From: Marinomonas ostreistagni
GTDB taxonomy: Bacteria; Pseudomonadota; Gammaproteobacteria; Pseudomonadales; Marinomonadaceae
DNA length: 64,000 bases
Reading direction: 5' to 3'
Assembly: GCF_016461785.1 (NCBI RefSeq)
Contig: NZ_JAEMUH010000003.1
Location: 1-64,000 of the forward strand
Shown: in pieces, positions 1-8,863 of the stretch
Layout: every line of letters begins with the position of its first letter
Numbering within the stretch: position 1 is the stretch's first letter
Position numbers and translations under genes: made by a program
Notes under the pieces: model-generated
The model's input: the letters and a program-made list of their open reading frames with translations, nothing else
The model's database searches: none
Told to the model about the DNA's origin: nothing

Positions 1-2
1 GC

Positions 3-140
3 GCCTGTTTTGAAGAAGACAATCACCGTAGTCTGGAGTCATCCAACAAATTTTATAAACATCGGCTAGACAATGTCGGATGGCGTCGCAAGTTCCTTAT
101 CCCGACCTGCGCTTTATTGCTCATTAGCAAGTATATCTAA
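3..140 (+). other. Open 3' end of an unidentified reading frame at the window edge
   Basis: One frame stays open from the window edge for 45 codons and stops with TAA, shortly before the end of the convergent lysR. The peptide begins ACFEEDNHRSLESSNKFYKH and resembles no family I can name with confidence; an acetyltransferase-like C-terminus is only a guess. Its last third lies over a 30-bp sequence that recurs after lysA, so it may be an accidental open frame in decayed DNA. Reading the bases upstream of the window would settle this. Confidence 0.25.
77..106 (+). repeat. Direct repeat, left copy flanking lysR-lysA
   Basis: This 30-bp stretch recurs after lysA at 2470-2499 in the same orientation. 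By eye 25 of 30 positions agree and all five differences are transitions. The two copies bracket the lysR-lysA pair. The right copy runs directly into a decayed 5S rRNA sequence, so the repeat may be old rRNA-flanking DNA duplicated when the pair arrived. Confidence 0.5.
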
Positions 141-142
141 AT

Positions 143-1063
143 TTAATTAGCAGAGTTCATATTAATTTTGGCTATTATTTCTTTCGCCTCCTCTTCCAGT
201 GCTGCAATAAAGTCATCTAAAAAAGGGTTAAAGGGACGGTGTAAAGGCAAAAGTATATTGACGGTAAATGGGTAAGACACATTCAATGGACGAATTTGCA
301 GGCCATGCTCAATAAAATCCAGAGCGGTTAGCGGGTTGATGATGGCAATTCCCGCCCCTTTGCTAACCAGCTGACAGACAGACGCGGCTGTGGGTGTTTC
401 TATCACCGTTTTACGATTGATTCCAAGTTTATGTAGCTCTTCATCCAATTTGATTCGATAAGGGTCAGTAGGGGATAAGTTAACAAAAGGTTGACCTTCG
501 AAATCTCGAATATCAATAATATCTTTTGTTAATAATGGATGGTTATTTGGCAAAATGCAGACTTCATCGATGCTTAACAAAGGTTTAAGTGTAGTACCTG
601 AAGGTGAGTAGTTGTTTTCAGTCAAACCAAGATCGTATTGCTGATACGTTAAACTTTGTTCTAAATATGGTGGTTCTTGCACCGAAATAGAGATGCCGAC
701 ATTTTTGCCGGTGTTTAAAAACTTTAAACAAGCTCCCGGTAAAAGCGACTGAGAAAAAGCTGGCAATGTCAGTATTGAAAGTCTTCCTACCTGATCAATG
801 CGCAAATCTTCAACGGTTGACCAAATTCTTTCCAAACCTATGTATGAGCGTTTCACCTCCTCAAAAAGAGTGTAAGCCGCATTGCTGGGCTTGAGTCGGC
901 CTCGCACTCGTTCAAATAAAGTGAATCCTAATACTTGCTCAAGTCTTGCTAATTCTCGGCTAATGGTGGGTTGCGAGGTGTGCAATATATCTGCAGCGTT
1001 GGTCACGCTTTCCGCAGTCATCAAAGCATTGAATATTTCAATTTGTCGGAATGTTAGCTTCAT
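143..1063 (-). CDS. lysR: LysR-type regulator, probable activator of lysA
   Basis: A 306-residue LysR-family regulator. The N-terminal winged helix-turn-helix covers roughly residues 3-62 (FRQIEIFNALM at its start, then TNAADILHTSQPTISREL as the recognition region). The effector-binding fold fills about residues 90-300. It is divergent from lysA with about 127 bp between the starts, the same arrangement as E. coli lysR-lysA, where LysR activates lysA in response to diaminopimelate and lysine levels. The protein length is normal for the family. The lysine role is inferred from the divergent E. coli-like LysA; the family assignment itself is clear. Confidence 0.85.
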   Translation of the reverse strand: MKLTFRQIEIFNALMTAESVTNAADILHTSQPTISRELARLEQVLGFTLFERVRGRLKPSNAAYTLFEEVKRSYIGLERIWSTVEDLRIDQVGRLSILTLPAFSQSLLPGACLKFLNTGKNVGISISVQEPPYLEQSLTYQQYDLGLTENNYSPSGTTLKPLLSIDEVCILPNNHPLLTKDIIDIRDFEGQPFVNLSPTDPYRIKLDEELHKLGINRKTVIETPTAASVCQLVSKGAGIAIINPLTALDFIEHGLQIRPLNVSYPFTVNILLPLHRPFNPFLDDFIAALEEEAKEIIAKINMNSAN

Positions 1064-1137
1064 AAGTCATATCGGAAGTGAATAGAAATTGAATAAATAG
1101 ATATTATTTGTATTTTTGTCTGAGCGCTATGATTGAT

Positions 1138-1162
1138 TCACTTTCAATAACTAAAAAAGTGA
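1138..1162. promoter_or_regulatory. Inverted repeat in the lysR-lysA intergenic region, candidate LysR operator
   Basis: TCACTTT and AAAGTGA form a perfect 7-bp inverted repeat separated by 11 bases, which fits the T-N11-A geometry of LysR-type operators. It ends 28 bp before the lysA start, close to where the promoter should lie. A site so near the start could repress rather than activate. The symmetry is seen; the function is inferred. Confidence 0.35.
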
Positions 1163-1190
1163 CTCAAATAATCTATAGGAGCATGGCGAA

Positions 1191-2438
1191 GTGACAATTT
1201 TTAATCCCAATACACTAATAGAAATAACCCAGCAGTTTGGTACTCCTGTGTGGGTGTACGATGCGGCTACTATTCGACAACAGATAAGACGGCTTCGAGA
1301 GTTTGATGTCATTCGCTTTGCGCAAAAAGCTTGTTCGAATACGCATATATTACGATTGATGCGAGATGAAGGCGTAATGGTAGATGCCGTGTCCGCTGGA
1401 GAAATTGAAAGAAGTTTAGTGGCGGGCTACAGCAACAGTGACAATCCCGAAAGCATTGTTTTTACCGCAGATGTGATAGATCGTGAAACGATAGAATTGG
1501 TTATTCAACACGACATTCCTGTCAATATTGGCTCTATGGATATGTTGTATCGAATTGCAGAAGTAAATCCTCACCATCCAGTTTGGATACGAGTAAATCC
1601 TGGTTTTGGCCATGGGCATAGTGAAAAAACCAATACTGGTGGACCAAATAGCAAACATGGTATTTCGCTAGAAGATTTGCCGCATGCCGTAGCTATGATT
1701 CAACAATATGGTTTGGACTTAATTGGCATTCATATGCACATTGGTTCAGGTTCAGACTTTGCACATTTGTCTCAAGCCTGCCAAGTTATGGTCGAGATAG
1801 TGAAATTAGCCAATGTGGATATTCGAGCCATTTCTACTGGAGGTGGGCTTCCTGCGTCTTATACAGAAAAGGATGCAGAATTAGATACCAATAGCTTTTT
1901 TAGATTATGGGATGAGGCTCGTAAAGAGATAGAAAATCATTTAGGCCACGTTATTAAACTAGAAGTAGAGCCGGGACGATTTTTAGTGGCAAACGCGGGT
2001 GTTTTGGTGGCGGAAATCCATTGCTTGAAATCAACGCAGCACCACAATTTCATTCTAGTTGATGCGGGTTTTAATGACCTGTTAAGACCGAGTATGTATG
2101 GCAGCTATCACAAAATTGAGGTGGTTCATCAAGCAACACATCAGAAGCCTGCAATAATACCATCTAATGAGCTTGAGTATGCGGTGGCTGGCCCTTTGTG
2201 CGAGTCTGGCGATGTATTTACTCAGAATGCAAATGGGGTAATTTGCCATCAAACATTAGATAATCCTAAAGTTGGTGAACTATTGGTATTTAATGATGCT
2301 GGGGCCTATGGTGCTTCTATGTCATCAAATTACAACAGTCGACCACTAGCGCCTGAAGTAATAATTGAAGAAGGAGAATACCGTCTCATTAGAAAAAGAC
2401 AAACCATAAGTAATCTTTTGGCATTAGAAGCCCTCTAG
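1191..2438 (+). CDS. lysA: Diaminopimelate decarboxylase
   Basis: LysA decarboxylates meso-diaminopimelate to L-lysine, the last step of lysine synthesis, in the cytosol with pyridoxal phosphate. Lys46 in RFAQKACSN is the expected cofactor lysine, followed by the HMHIGSGSD phosphate-binding motif, EPGRFLV, and the CESGD active-site motif of the alanine-racemase-like fold. The protein has 415 residues and closely follows E. coli LysA (RVNPGFGHGHS, SKHGI, SMSSNYNSRP). It starts with GTG after an AGGAG at 1177-1181; the ATG at 1183 reaches a stop within four codons. Its enterobacterial style and divergent LysR suggest an acquired module, possibly a second lysA in this genome. Confidence 0.95.
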   Translation: MTIFNPNTLIEITQQFGTPVWVYDAATIRQQIRRLREFDVIRFAQKACSNTHILRLMRDEGVMVDAVSAGEIERSLVAGYSNSDNPESIVFTADVIDRETIELVIQHDIPVNIGSMDMLYRIAEVNPHHPVWIRVNPGFGHGHSEKTNTGGPNSKHGISLEDLPHAVAMIQQYGLDLIGIHMHIGSGSDFAHLSQACQVMVEIVKLANVDIRAISTGGGLPASYTEKDAELDTNSFFRLWDEARKEIENHLGHVIKLEVEPGRFLVANAGVLVAEIHCLKSTQHHNFILVDAGFNDLLRPSMYGSYHKIEVVHQATHQKPAIIPSNELEYAVAGPLCESGDVFTQNANGVICHQTLDNPKVGELLVFNDAGAYGASMSSNYNSRPLAPEVIIEEGEYRLIRKRQTISNLLALEAL

Positions 2439-2469
2439 AACTTCTGCTGTTGAATGAAGTCAAATGGGG

Positions 2470-2499
2470 CGGATGGTGTTGCAAGCTCCTTATCTCGGC
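2470..2499 (+). repeat. Direct repeat, right copy flanking lysR-lysA
   Basis: Partner of the repeat at 77-106, with 25 of 30 identical positions and transition-only differences. It begins 32 bp after the lysA stop and merges into the 5S rRNA-like remnant. Confidence 0.5.
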
Positions 2500-2500
2500 T

Positions 2501-2650
2501 GATCATAGAGTACCTGATCTCATCCGCGTGCTTGTCACAGACGCTCAGAAGTGACTCTTTACACGCCACAGGCGCTCACCATTGCATTGCTGATGGTAGT
2601 GTGATCTTTTGAATTGGTGGGCATGTGAGAGTAGGTCGCACCGCAAGGGC
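2501..2650 (+). pseudogene. Decayed 5S rRNA remnant
   Basis: Several hallmark blocks of gammaproteobacterial 5S rRNA occur in order: GATCATAG (2501), ACCTGATCTCATCC (2512), CTCAGAAGTGA (2544-2554), GCTGATGGTAGTGTG (2589-2603) and CATGTGAGAGTAGGTC (2622-2637). Between the second and third blocks there are about 17 extra bases, and the bases between GATCATAG and ACCTGATC are too few, so it cannot fold as normal 5S rRNA. A strong terminator follows, as it would after an rRNA operon. I read it as the end of a former rrn operon. No 16S, 23S or tRNA sequence lies beside it here. Confidence 0.7.
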
Positions 2651-2680
2651 ATAAATATCGTCAAGCTTTTCATTATGAAG

Positions 2681-2712
2681 CCCTGATTGCTGATGCAGTC
2701 AGGGTTTTTTTT
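2681..2712 (+). terminator. Rho-independent terminator after the 5S remnant and lysA
   Basis: A 10-bp stem (one T-G pair), a TGAT loop and eight T residues. It resembles rRNA-operon terminators and would also end the lysA transcript. It faces the 3' end of selO. Confidence 0.85.
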
Positions 2713-2764
2713 CGTTTGCTCGATCGAAAAAGACCCTTACGCTAATACTGCTATTGCTAAACCT

Positions 2765-4468
2765 TTACGAAGAACAGCTGTAATGACTAACGCCGCCCAT
2801 CCTGTAGAACTCTTCTGGGCGAAGGCGGTAGTACTTATCTTCGATCTCTTTAGATTGTTCTTGGTAAGGGTTGTTAAGGACTTCTTGTAACTCTCTAATG
2901 AGATCATAGTTACCTTGTTCTGCTTGTTGATAAGCAGGTACAACGAGCCATTCGCGCCAAGTGTATTTAGGGTTCACTTGTTTCATCGCTTGGCTAATGC
3001 TGGCTTGTTTTTCGTCCGCATGGATAGCTACGCGCCACTGCTCAAGCCATTGCTGCCATTGGATTAGCTGTTCTTCAGTTGGCTCTGTATAAAAAGTACT
3101 GGTCAGGGCTGAAATGTCTTTTGGTATATGAGACAGCTCACGGAAGAACATATTAAAGTCAGCGCGGGCGCTGAACATTAAGCTTAACAGCTGCGTCACA
3201 AGCTCTGAGTCATAGCGTTCAAGTCCTAGCTTGCTGACCCACATGGCTTCAATCTTCTGCTGCATCACCTGGATAAATTCATCACGAATTTGCAGTAGTG
3301 CTTTGTGTGCATCTGGTTCTTGTTGCAGTAATGGCTCAAGCGATTTGCAGAACATGCTAAAGTTTTGCTGCGCTGCTAGAGGTTGATTGAAGAATGAGAA
3401 GTGGCGTCCACCACCAGTCCAAGGTTGGAACGCTGGATCAAATATCTCGCAGAAGCCAAATGGGCCATAGTCTAGGGTGTAGCCGCCAGCAGGACAGTTG
3501 TCACCATTAAAGTTCCCTTGGCAGTATCCTACTCGAATCCAGTTCGCTACTAATGAACTGAGGCGTTCGCGGAATACTTCAGCAAGTTTGATCAGTTGCT
3601 TAGAAAAAGATAACGCTAGATCGATTTCACCTTTGTATTCTCTATCGATTAGATGGTGCACTATCATCTCAAGCTCTTTTAACGCATTAGGATGCTCGTT
3701 GATTCGTGCTCTACGTGCAAATAGTTCGAGCTGACCGACACGTATAAACGAGGGTGCCACTCGGGTTGATATCGCTACAGGGTTAGACACCATGATTTCA
3801 GGGTCAGTGGACTGTGAGCCTTCGTGATACCAAGGGCGATGCACCTGCTCAGTTTTCGAAACAAATAGGCTAAGAGAACGAGATGTTGGAATACCCAAGG
3901 CATGCATTGCTTCTTGTGCAAGAAACTCTCGTACGCTTGAGCGTAGGACGGCTCTACCATCACCACCACGACAGTAAGGTGTACGACCACCGCCTTTCAA
4001 CTGCATTTCCCAACGTTTACCTTTAAATACTCCTTCAAATATAGACATGGCACGCCCATCACCATATCCGTTTCCTGTTCTGAAAGGGCACTGCTGAGTG
4101 TACTCTGTACCGTAAATAGATAACGCGTAACCTGTTGCCCAGCCGGATCTCAACATCGGTGCTGTAACGTTTGACAGGTCTCCAGAAAAGACTTCTTGAA
4201 ATGTTTCCGTAAGTGCTAAGGCATCATCTAAGCCAAGCTCTTCAAAGAGTGTGTTGCTGTGAGCAACGTACTCGAAGTCTGGCAAAGGTGTGGGACTTAC
4301 TGGTACATAGTGCCCTGAGAAGACTTGCCTCGGATGATGCTCGTTACCATCTGGATCGCTTTCTGGGTCAGCGTTAAGTGAATCCACTAGAGAATAGTCA
4401 GCTAGCTTAGCAAAGCCTTTCATCGTCGTGACTTTAGTATTGAGGTCGCTGCTGTTGTCATGTGCCAT
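2765..4468 (-). CDS. selO: SelO protein adenylyltransferase (YdiU family)
   Basis: SelO has a pseudokinase fold that transfers AMP from ATP to Ser, Thr or Tyr residues of other proteins. The 567-residue protein carries family blocks [30 protein letters not shown] (split here as [10 protein letters not shown] and GNGYGDGRA), [23 protein letters not shown] and [19 protein letters not shown]. It is longer than E. coli YdiU, with an extra N-terminal stretch of about 30 polar residues. The third residue from the end is Cys (CSS), where eukaryotic SelO has selenocysteine, so this is the Cys form. It stands alone and is divergent from the MFS gene. Confidence 0.93.
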   Translation of the reverse strand: MAHDNSSDLNTKVTTMKGFAKLADYSLVDSLNADPESDPDGNEHHPRQVFSGHYVPVSPTPLPDFEYVAHSNTLFEELGLDDALALTETFQEVFSGDLSNVTAPMLRSGWATGYALSIYGTEYTQQCPFRTGNGYGDGRAMSIFEGVFKGKRWEMQLKGGGRTPYCRGGDGRAVLRSSVREFLAQEAMHALGIPTSRSLSLFVSKTEQVHRPWYHEGSQSTDPEIMVSNPVAISTRVAPSFIRVGQLELFARRARINEHPNALKELEMIVHHLIDREYKGEIDLALSFSKQLIKLAEVFRERLSSLVANWIRVGYCQGNFNGDNCPAGGYTLDYGPFGFCEIFDPAFQPWTGGGRHFSFFNQPLAAQQNFSMFCKSLEPLLQQEPDAHKALLQIRDEFIQVMQQKIEAMWVSKLGLERYDSELVTQLLSLMFSARADFNMFFRELSHIPKDISALTSTFYTEPTEEQLIQWQQWLEQWRVAIHADEKQASISQAMKQVNPKYTWREWLVVPAYQQAEQGNYDLIRELQEVLNNPYQEQSKEIEDKYYRLRPEEFYRMGGVSHYSCSS

Positions 4469-4670
4469 GTTAGTGTCTTCTCTTGAATTAGTGATAAGTG
4501 GATTCGACTTACTTTAATAAATTGTATTTATGCTAAGACTTGATAGATAGCCCTACTTAAACTTTCTTATCTTGAACCTCATTACTTTAAGATTAGCTGC
4601 GCAATTAATTAAACTGTTTCTATAAAATAGTACGTACGTTATTAAGTCTTGAAAATAAGGATTTCGGTGA

Positions 4671-5975
4671 ATGAGTCATCAATCATGGGTAGTGAGCCTG
4701 TACAACTGGATAGTGAAGTCAGACGAGAAAAGGCATGAAGACAAACCTTCTGTGGCAAGGAACTTTATTCGCTTAATCACGGCGCAGTTTCTCACTAATA
4801 CAGGAGATGCAATCGTTAATCCCAAGGTGACTCTTCCTTGGTTGCTCCAGTCTGTTGGAGCGCCAACGTTTTTAGTGGGCTGGCTGGTGCCAATTCGCGA
4901 GTCGGGTTCGTTATTACCGCAGTTATTTATTGCCAGTGCGATGCGCCGTTTAACGATTCGTAAGTGGGTGTGGGTATTGGGAAGCGTAATACAGGCTATG
5001 TCGTTATTGTTGATGGCACTCGTTGCAAGCTCCCTTGAGGGCTATACAGCAGGCATGAGTATCATATTGCTGCTGGCGTGCTTTAGCTTAGCTCGTGGGC
5101 TCAATTCTGTTGCGACAAAGGACATTTTAGGTAAAACCATCCCTAAGTCAGAGCGAGGCCAAGTGACAGGGCTATCTGCCAGTGCAGCTGGTCTAGTAAC
5201 GATCGGCATTGGCCTTATGATGGCTCTTAGCTATGCCTATGATTGGCAGACATCGTCTTACTTTATTTGGGGGTTGATTGCTGGTGCGGTGCTTTGGTTG
5301 TTATCTGCATTCATCTTTTCGCGTGTTGATGAGCCGAAAGGGGAGACGGACGATACAGACTTTAGTGTGATGCGTTCTTTATCTCAGTTATCACTTCTAA
5401 TATCCGATAAAGAATTTCGTCACTTTGTCATAACACGAGCGTGTTTCTTAGGGACGGCTTTGGCTGCACCGTATTACGTTCTGTTAGCTGAGGAAAGAAT
5501 TGGTGACTCAATTTGGGTGTTAGCGATATTTATGATGATCAGTGGCTTAGCAGGCCTCGTCTCAGGGCCTTTTTGGGGCCGCTTTTCTGATGACTCAAGC
5601 CGTAAAGTTCTGATCTTAGCATCGAGTTTAGGAGCGCTGACAAGTATTGCTCTTTTTGCTATTGCGCAGTGGCTACCGGAGGCGCTTGAGAGCTTTTGGT
5701 TATTACCGGCACTGTATTTTTTGCTGACGGTTTTTCACCAAGGTATTCGTGTTGGTCGCAAAACCTACCTAGTGGATATGGCTGAGGGAAATAAGCGTAC
5801 GAGCTTCGTAGCGGTAGGGAATACCGCGATAGGGATGATGCTGCTTGTATTCAGTTTAATTGGGTTGCTAAGTGAAGTGGTGACATTAGATATGCTGATT
5901 TTTATCTACGCTCTAATCACGGTTGTTGGAGTATTGATGGCAATACGTTTGCCAGAGGTCACTAAGCGCTCCTGA
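4671..5975 (+). CDS. Major facilitator superfamily transporter
   Basis: A 434-residue membrane protein with about 12 hydrophobic segments. The N-terminal 30 residues are polar and cytoplasmic. The loop between helices 2 and 3 is AMRRLTIRKW, and helix 5 carries a short PKSERGQVTGLSAS region. The second half repeats the pattern (GPFWGRFSDDSSRKV is an MFS loop motif). The substrate cannot be told from the sequence. An AAGG precedes the ATG by about ten bases. It converges on an Lrp-type regulator, and the two stop codons lie in one hairpin, which is position only and not proof of regulation. Confidence 0.8.
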   Translation: MSHQSWVVSLYNWIVKSDEKRHEDKPSVARNFIRLITAQFLTNTGDAIVNPKVTLPWLLQSVGAPTFLVGWLVPIRESGSLLPQLFIASAMRRLTIRKWVWVLGSVIQAMSLLLMALVASSLEGYTAGMSIILLLACFSLARGLNSVATKDILGKTIPKSERGQVTGLSASAAGLVTIGIGLMMALSYAYDWQTSSYFIWGLIAGAVLWLLSAFIFSRVDEPKGETDDTDFSVMRSLSQLSLLISDKEFRHFVITRACFLGTALAAPYYVLLAEERIGDSIWVLAIFMMISGLAGLVSGPFWGRFSDDSSRKVLILASSLGALTSIALFAIAQWLPEALESFWLLPALYFLLTVFHQGIRVGRKTYLVDMAEGNKRTSFVAVGNTAIGMMLLVFSLIGLLSEVVTLDMLIFIYALITVVGVLMAIRLPEVTKRS

Positions 5976-5984
5976 GCGCTTAGT
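5961..5984. terminator. Hairpin shared by two convergent stop codons
   Basis: ACTAAGCGCT and AGCGCTTAGT form a perfect 10-bp stem with a 4-base loop. The MFS stop (5973-5975) is in the loop and right arm and the Lrp-type gene's stop (5980-5982) is in the right arm. T-runs are short on both strands, so termination may be weak or Rho-assisted. Confidence 0.5.
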
Positions 5985-6453
5985 TTGGGAGTGGGACAGA
6001 AGTGCAGTACTTGATTTTGTTTAATGCAAGAGTCGAGCTGACATCTCGTACTCCTTCCATGTTTGAAAGCTCATCGCTAAGAAAATCTGATAAAGCCGTA
6101 AGGTCCTGCGCAATGACTCTAAGCCAATAGTCACAATGCCCCGTCACAGAATAGCACTCTTGTACTGTTTCCATCGTTGCGACTCGTTCTTGAAAGTTTT
6201 TACGAGCCAGACTGTTGCCTTTATCAAGTGTTATAAACACAAAAGCGGTAACTTGATACCCTAGTTCTGTACTGTTTAACCGTGTATTGTATGCCTCAAT
6301 TAAGCTACTCTGCTCTAATCTCTGCAGGCGCCGAGAACACTGAGAAGGCGATAAATTCACTTGTTCGGATAAAGCGACATTAGAAAGACGAGCGTTGGTC
6401 TGGAGCGCTTTGAGTAGCTTCCAGTCATAAGCATCAAGTTCTAAGTGGTTCAT
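5980..6453 (-). CDS. Lrp/AsnC-family transcriptional regulator
   Basis: A 157-residue Lrp/AsnC regulator. The helix-turn-helix spans about residues 5-60 (LLKALQTNARLSNVALSEQVNLS, then SQCSRRLQRLEQ). The ligand-binding RAM domain follows from about 70, with VQECYSVTGHCDYWLRV, where these proteins contact amino-acid ligands. The Ser-rich recognition helix differs from global Lrp, so it is more likely a local regulator of amino-acid catabolism or export. The convergent MFS gene is a possible but unproven target. Confidence 0.88.
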   Translation of the reverse strand: MNHLELDAYDWKLLKALQTNARLSNVALSEQVNLSPSQCSRRLQRLEQSSLIEAYNTRLNSTELGYQVTAFVFITLDKGNSLARKNFQERVATMETVQECYSVTGHCDYWLRVIAQDLTALSDFLSDELSNMEGVRDVSSTLALNKIKYCTSVPLPN

Positions 6454-6606
6454 TCAAGGTTCCTTAGAATATTACTTGGCGTATTTAATTTTAAGTTAGT
6501 TATTGGGCCAAGCCTGTACGTTATATCCTATGGAATTCTCAGGAATAAACAAGCACATTGCTTGCTTTTTTGGGGGAATAAAAGCAGAAAAGTGCAGTGC
6601 GATATG

Positions 6607-6633
6607 AAAAAGGCTGCATGTAGCAGCCTTTTT
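6607..6633. terminator. Bidirectional terminator after purK
   Basis: AAAAAGGCTGC and GCAGCCTTTTT form a perfect 11-bp stem around a 5-base loop, with T-runs on both strands. It lies just beyond the purK stop and ends the purEK transcript. The same stem core recurs after gap. Confidence 0.85.
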
Positions 6634-6638
6634 CGCAA

Positions 6639-7709
6639 TTAACCTGTAGGTAGGTTTTCGCTCAACCAAGCCAGTGCTTGGTCATAAGGCTCTGGCATGG
6701 AGCTCAATGACTTGAGAATCGATTGCAGCTGGTCGAGATCTCCTGAACAAGCATTCAGGTGGCCAACCTTACGGCCTGGGCGCACTTCTTTGCGGTACCA
6801 GTAAAGCTCTAGACCTTTGATGGATAGCCAGTTGTAATCAACGTCAACACCGATCAAGTTCACCATCATGCTTTGATTTTTCACTTCAGCAGGCGCTAAA
6901 GGTAAACCTGCTACAGCACGAATATGGTTTTCGAACTGGTCAACACTTGCACCAGCTTGAGTCCAGTGACCACTGTTGTGAACTCGTGGGGCCAATTCGT
7001 TGATCAATAGTTTGTCGCCGCAACGGAAGCATTCCATTGCCATCACACCGACGTAATCCAGCGCGTCCATTAGCTTACCAAGCATGCCTTCAGCTTGTTC
7101 TTGAAGGTGCTCTAAGCGCTGCAGCGGTGAAATGGATGCGTACAGAATGCCGTTAATGTGTAGGTTTAGGGTAAGTGGGTAAAAGTATTTTTCACCGTTT
7201 CTACCTCGTACACCAACAACAGATACCTCTTCATCAAAGTTGATGGCTTGCTCAGCAATCGCTAGGCCTTTCCAGTCATCTGGAATTTCAGTGCTTTCAG
7301 CTTGTTTCAACCAGTACTGACCTTTGCCATCGTAGCCACCACGGCGGCGTTTCATCAATACGCGGTCACCCAGTGTTTGATAAGCTTTTTCAGCCGTTGA
7401 GTCATCTTCAACAGGGAACCAAGGTGCTGTTGCTAGGTCCAGTTTATCGATCCACTGCTTTTGTGTCAGACGATCGGCTAACTGTGGGAACGTTTTCAAG
7501 TTGACGAAGTTCGGATGGGCTGCAAGCTGCTTTGTTGCAGCCGTTTCAGGCCAATCTTCACGTTCTGCTGTGACGATGTCATCCGCTTGAAGTGGCAACG
7601 TTTCGTCGGTTTCAATATCAACAGGTTTAACGTCTAAGCCAAGTGGGTTGGCTGCCTGTTTAAGCATGGCGCCAAGTTGACCTGCGCCGAGTACCCAAAT
7701 AGATGACAT
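6639..7709 (-). CDS. purK: N5-carboxyaminoimidazole ribonucleotide synthase
   Basis: PurK uses ATP and bicarbonate to carboxylate AIR to N5-CAIR in purine synthesis. The 356-residue protein starts with the SSIWVLGAGQLGAMLKQAA nucleotide-fold motif and has ATP-grasp blocks: LMKRRRGGYDGKGQ, then EQAINFDEEVSVVGVRG, and the metal-binding NELAPRVHNSGHWT. The C-terminal domain ends near LAWLSENLPTG. It follows purE by 3 bp, so the two are surely cotranscribed and sequential in the pathway. Confidence 0.96.
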   Translation of the reverse strand: MSSIWVLGAGQLGAMLKQAANPLGLDVKPVDIETDETLPLQADDIVTAEREDWPETAATKQLAAHPNFVNLKTFPQLADRLTQKQWIDKLDLATAPWFPVEDDSTAEKAYQTLGDRVLMKRRRGGYDGKGQYWLKQAESTEIPDDWKGLAIAEQAINFDEEVSVVGVRGRNGEKYFYPLTLNLHINGILYASISPLQRLEHLQEQAEGMLGKLMDALDYVGVMAMECFRCGDKLLINELAPRVHNSGHWTQAGASVDQFENHIRAVAGLPLAPAEVKNQSMMVNLIGVDVDYNWLSIKGLELYWYRKEVRPGRKVGHLNACSGDLDQLQSILKSLSSMPEPYDQALAWLSENLPTG

Positions 7710-7712
7710 GGA

Positions 7713-8204
7713 TTAAGCCTCGCGTGGATCTGGGTTAGAAAGAACCGTATCTGTCTGCTCGTTGCGGAACGCTTCAATACGCTCTGCAAGCTCAGCATCT
7801 TCATTTGCAAGGATTTGACAAGCTAATAGGCCAGCGTTGAAAGCACCTGCTGTACCAATGGCTAACGTGCCTACCGCTACACCTTTTGGCATTTGTGCAA
7901 TCGATAGTAAGCTGTCCATGCCGTTTAAAGCTTTGCTTTGAACTGGAACACCTAACACAGGAAGGCGAGTATGTGCTGCAACCATGCCAGGTAGGTGAGC
8001 TGCGCCGCCAGCGCCGCCAATGATAACCTTAAAACCACGTTCAACTGCGCTTTCAGAAAACTCTGCTAGCTTAACCGGTGTACGGTGTGCTGATACCACT
8101 TCAACATGGTACGCAACGCCTAGTTTGTCCATGATTTCAGCGGCTGCTTCCATGGTTGCCCAGTCACTTTTAGATCCCATAATAAGGGCTACTTTCGCTT
8201 GCAA
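7713..8204 (-). CDS. purE: N5-carboxyaminoimidazole ribonucleotide mutase
   Basis: PurE (class I) moves the carboxylate of N5-CAIR from nitrogen to carbon, giving CAIR. The 163-residue protein has the signature [10 protein letters not shown], the SAHRTP motif that holds the catalytic histidine, [14 protein letters not shown] and [12 protein letters not shown], all typical of the octameric enzyme. The start is TTG, preceded by AGGAG seven bases upstream; no in-frame ATG fits before the GSKSD motif except Met9, which would cut into the first strand. First gene of purEK. Confidence 0.95.
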   Translation of the reverse strand: MQAKVALIMGSKSDWATMEAAAEIMDKLGVAYHVEVVSAHRTPVKLAEFSESAVERGFKVIIGGAGGAAHLPGMVAAHTRLPVLGVPVQSKALNGMDSLLSIAQMPKGVAVGTLAIGTAGAFNAGLLACQILANEDAELAERIEAFRNEQTDTVLSNPDPREA

Positions 8205-8399
8205 AATTGTTCTCCTGCTCTGTTCTCCAACGGGTATGAGGGGATATGTCGGAGTTTGATTTCAAGTCTTCAAGGGAGCTGTATTCAACTCCTGCAAATA
8301 GGGGCGATAATATAGCCGATTTTCGTCGAAACCGCGAGTTGGGGGAGTGTCTAGAGGCGACTTTTTATTTTAAAAAAGCACAGTGTCAGAAAGAAAAAA

Positions 8400-8420
8400 G
8401 GCGAGACTTAAAGTCTCGCC
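8400..8420 (-). terminator. Terminator overlapping the mgsA stop
   Basis: GGCGAGACT and AGTCTCGCC pair around the mgsA stop codon, followed on the minus strand by six T residues (plus-strand A-run 8394-8399). It ends the pyk-mgsA transcript before purE. The stretch from here to the purE start (about 200 bp) contains only its promoter region, with a TATATTAT on the minus strand near 8310-8317 as a possible -10. Confidence 0.8.
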
Positions 8421-8863
8421 TTTAGATAGCTATCGTAATCTGGAATTTGCTTCTCAAAGGGCTCATCAAACAGAGGTGAGCTGATTAGGAAGTTTGCCGA
8501 CGATACGCTACAAGCAATGGGGATGTTCCACACAGCTGCTACACGTAAGAGCGCTTTAATATCCGGATCATGGGGCATTGGCTCAAATGGATCCCAGAAG
8601 AAGATCAATATGTCGATTTTGCCTTCTGCAATCAGGCCGCCAAGTTGCTGATCACCGCCAAGTGGACCACTGATTAAGGCGTTGACCGGTACACCCAGCT
8701 GCTTTTGTAATAAGCTGCCAGTAGTCCCCGTTGCCATGAGTTCATGCTTAACGAGTTTATCTTTATGTTGCACAGCCCAAGATGTCAACTCGGGCTTCAT
8801 GTTGTCATGTGCAACCAGAGCAACGCGTTTGCGCGCTGCTGTTGTAACCGTCTTTTTATCCAT
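8408..8863 (-). CDS. mgsA: Methylglyoxal synthase
   Basis: MgsA converts dihydroxyacetone phosphate to methylglyoxal, a bypass that relieves sugar-phosphate build-up. The 151-residue protein has [16 protein letters not shown], the phosphate-binding ATGTTGS loop, and [10 protein letters not shown] with the catalytic aspartate. [14 protein letters not shown] is also a family block. Its ATG overlaps the pyk stop by one base (TAATG), so translation is probably coupled. Placing it behind pyruvate kinase ties the bypass to lower glycolysis. Confidence 0.96.
   Translation of the reverse strand: MDKKTVTTAARKRVALVAHDNMKPELTSWAVQHKDKLVKHELMATGTTGSLLQKQLGVPVNALISGPLGGDQQLGGLIAEGKIDILIFFWDPFEPMPHDPDIKALLRVAAVWNIPIACSVSSANFLISSPLFDEPFEKQIPDYDSYLKARL

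Noticed and set aside
882-1085. Small frames opposite lysR and other long genes
   Set aside because: They lie antisense to or in other frames of clear genes, without ribosome sites or family likeness.
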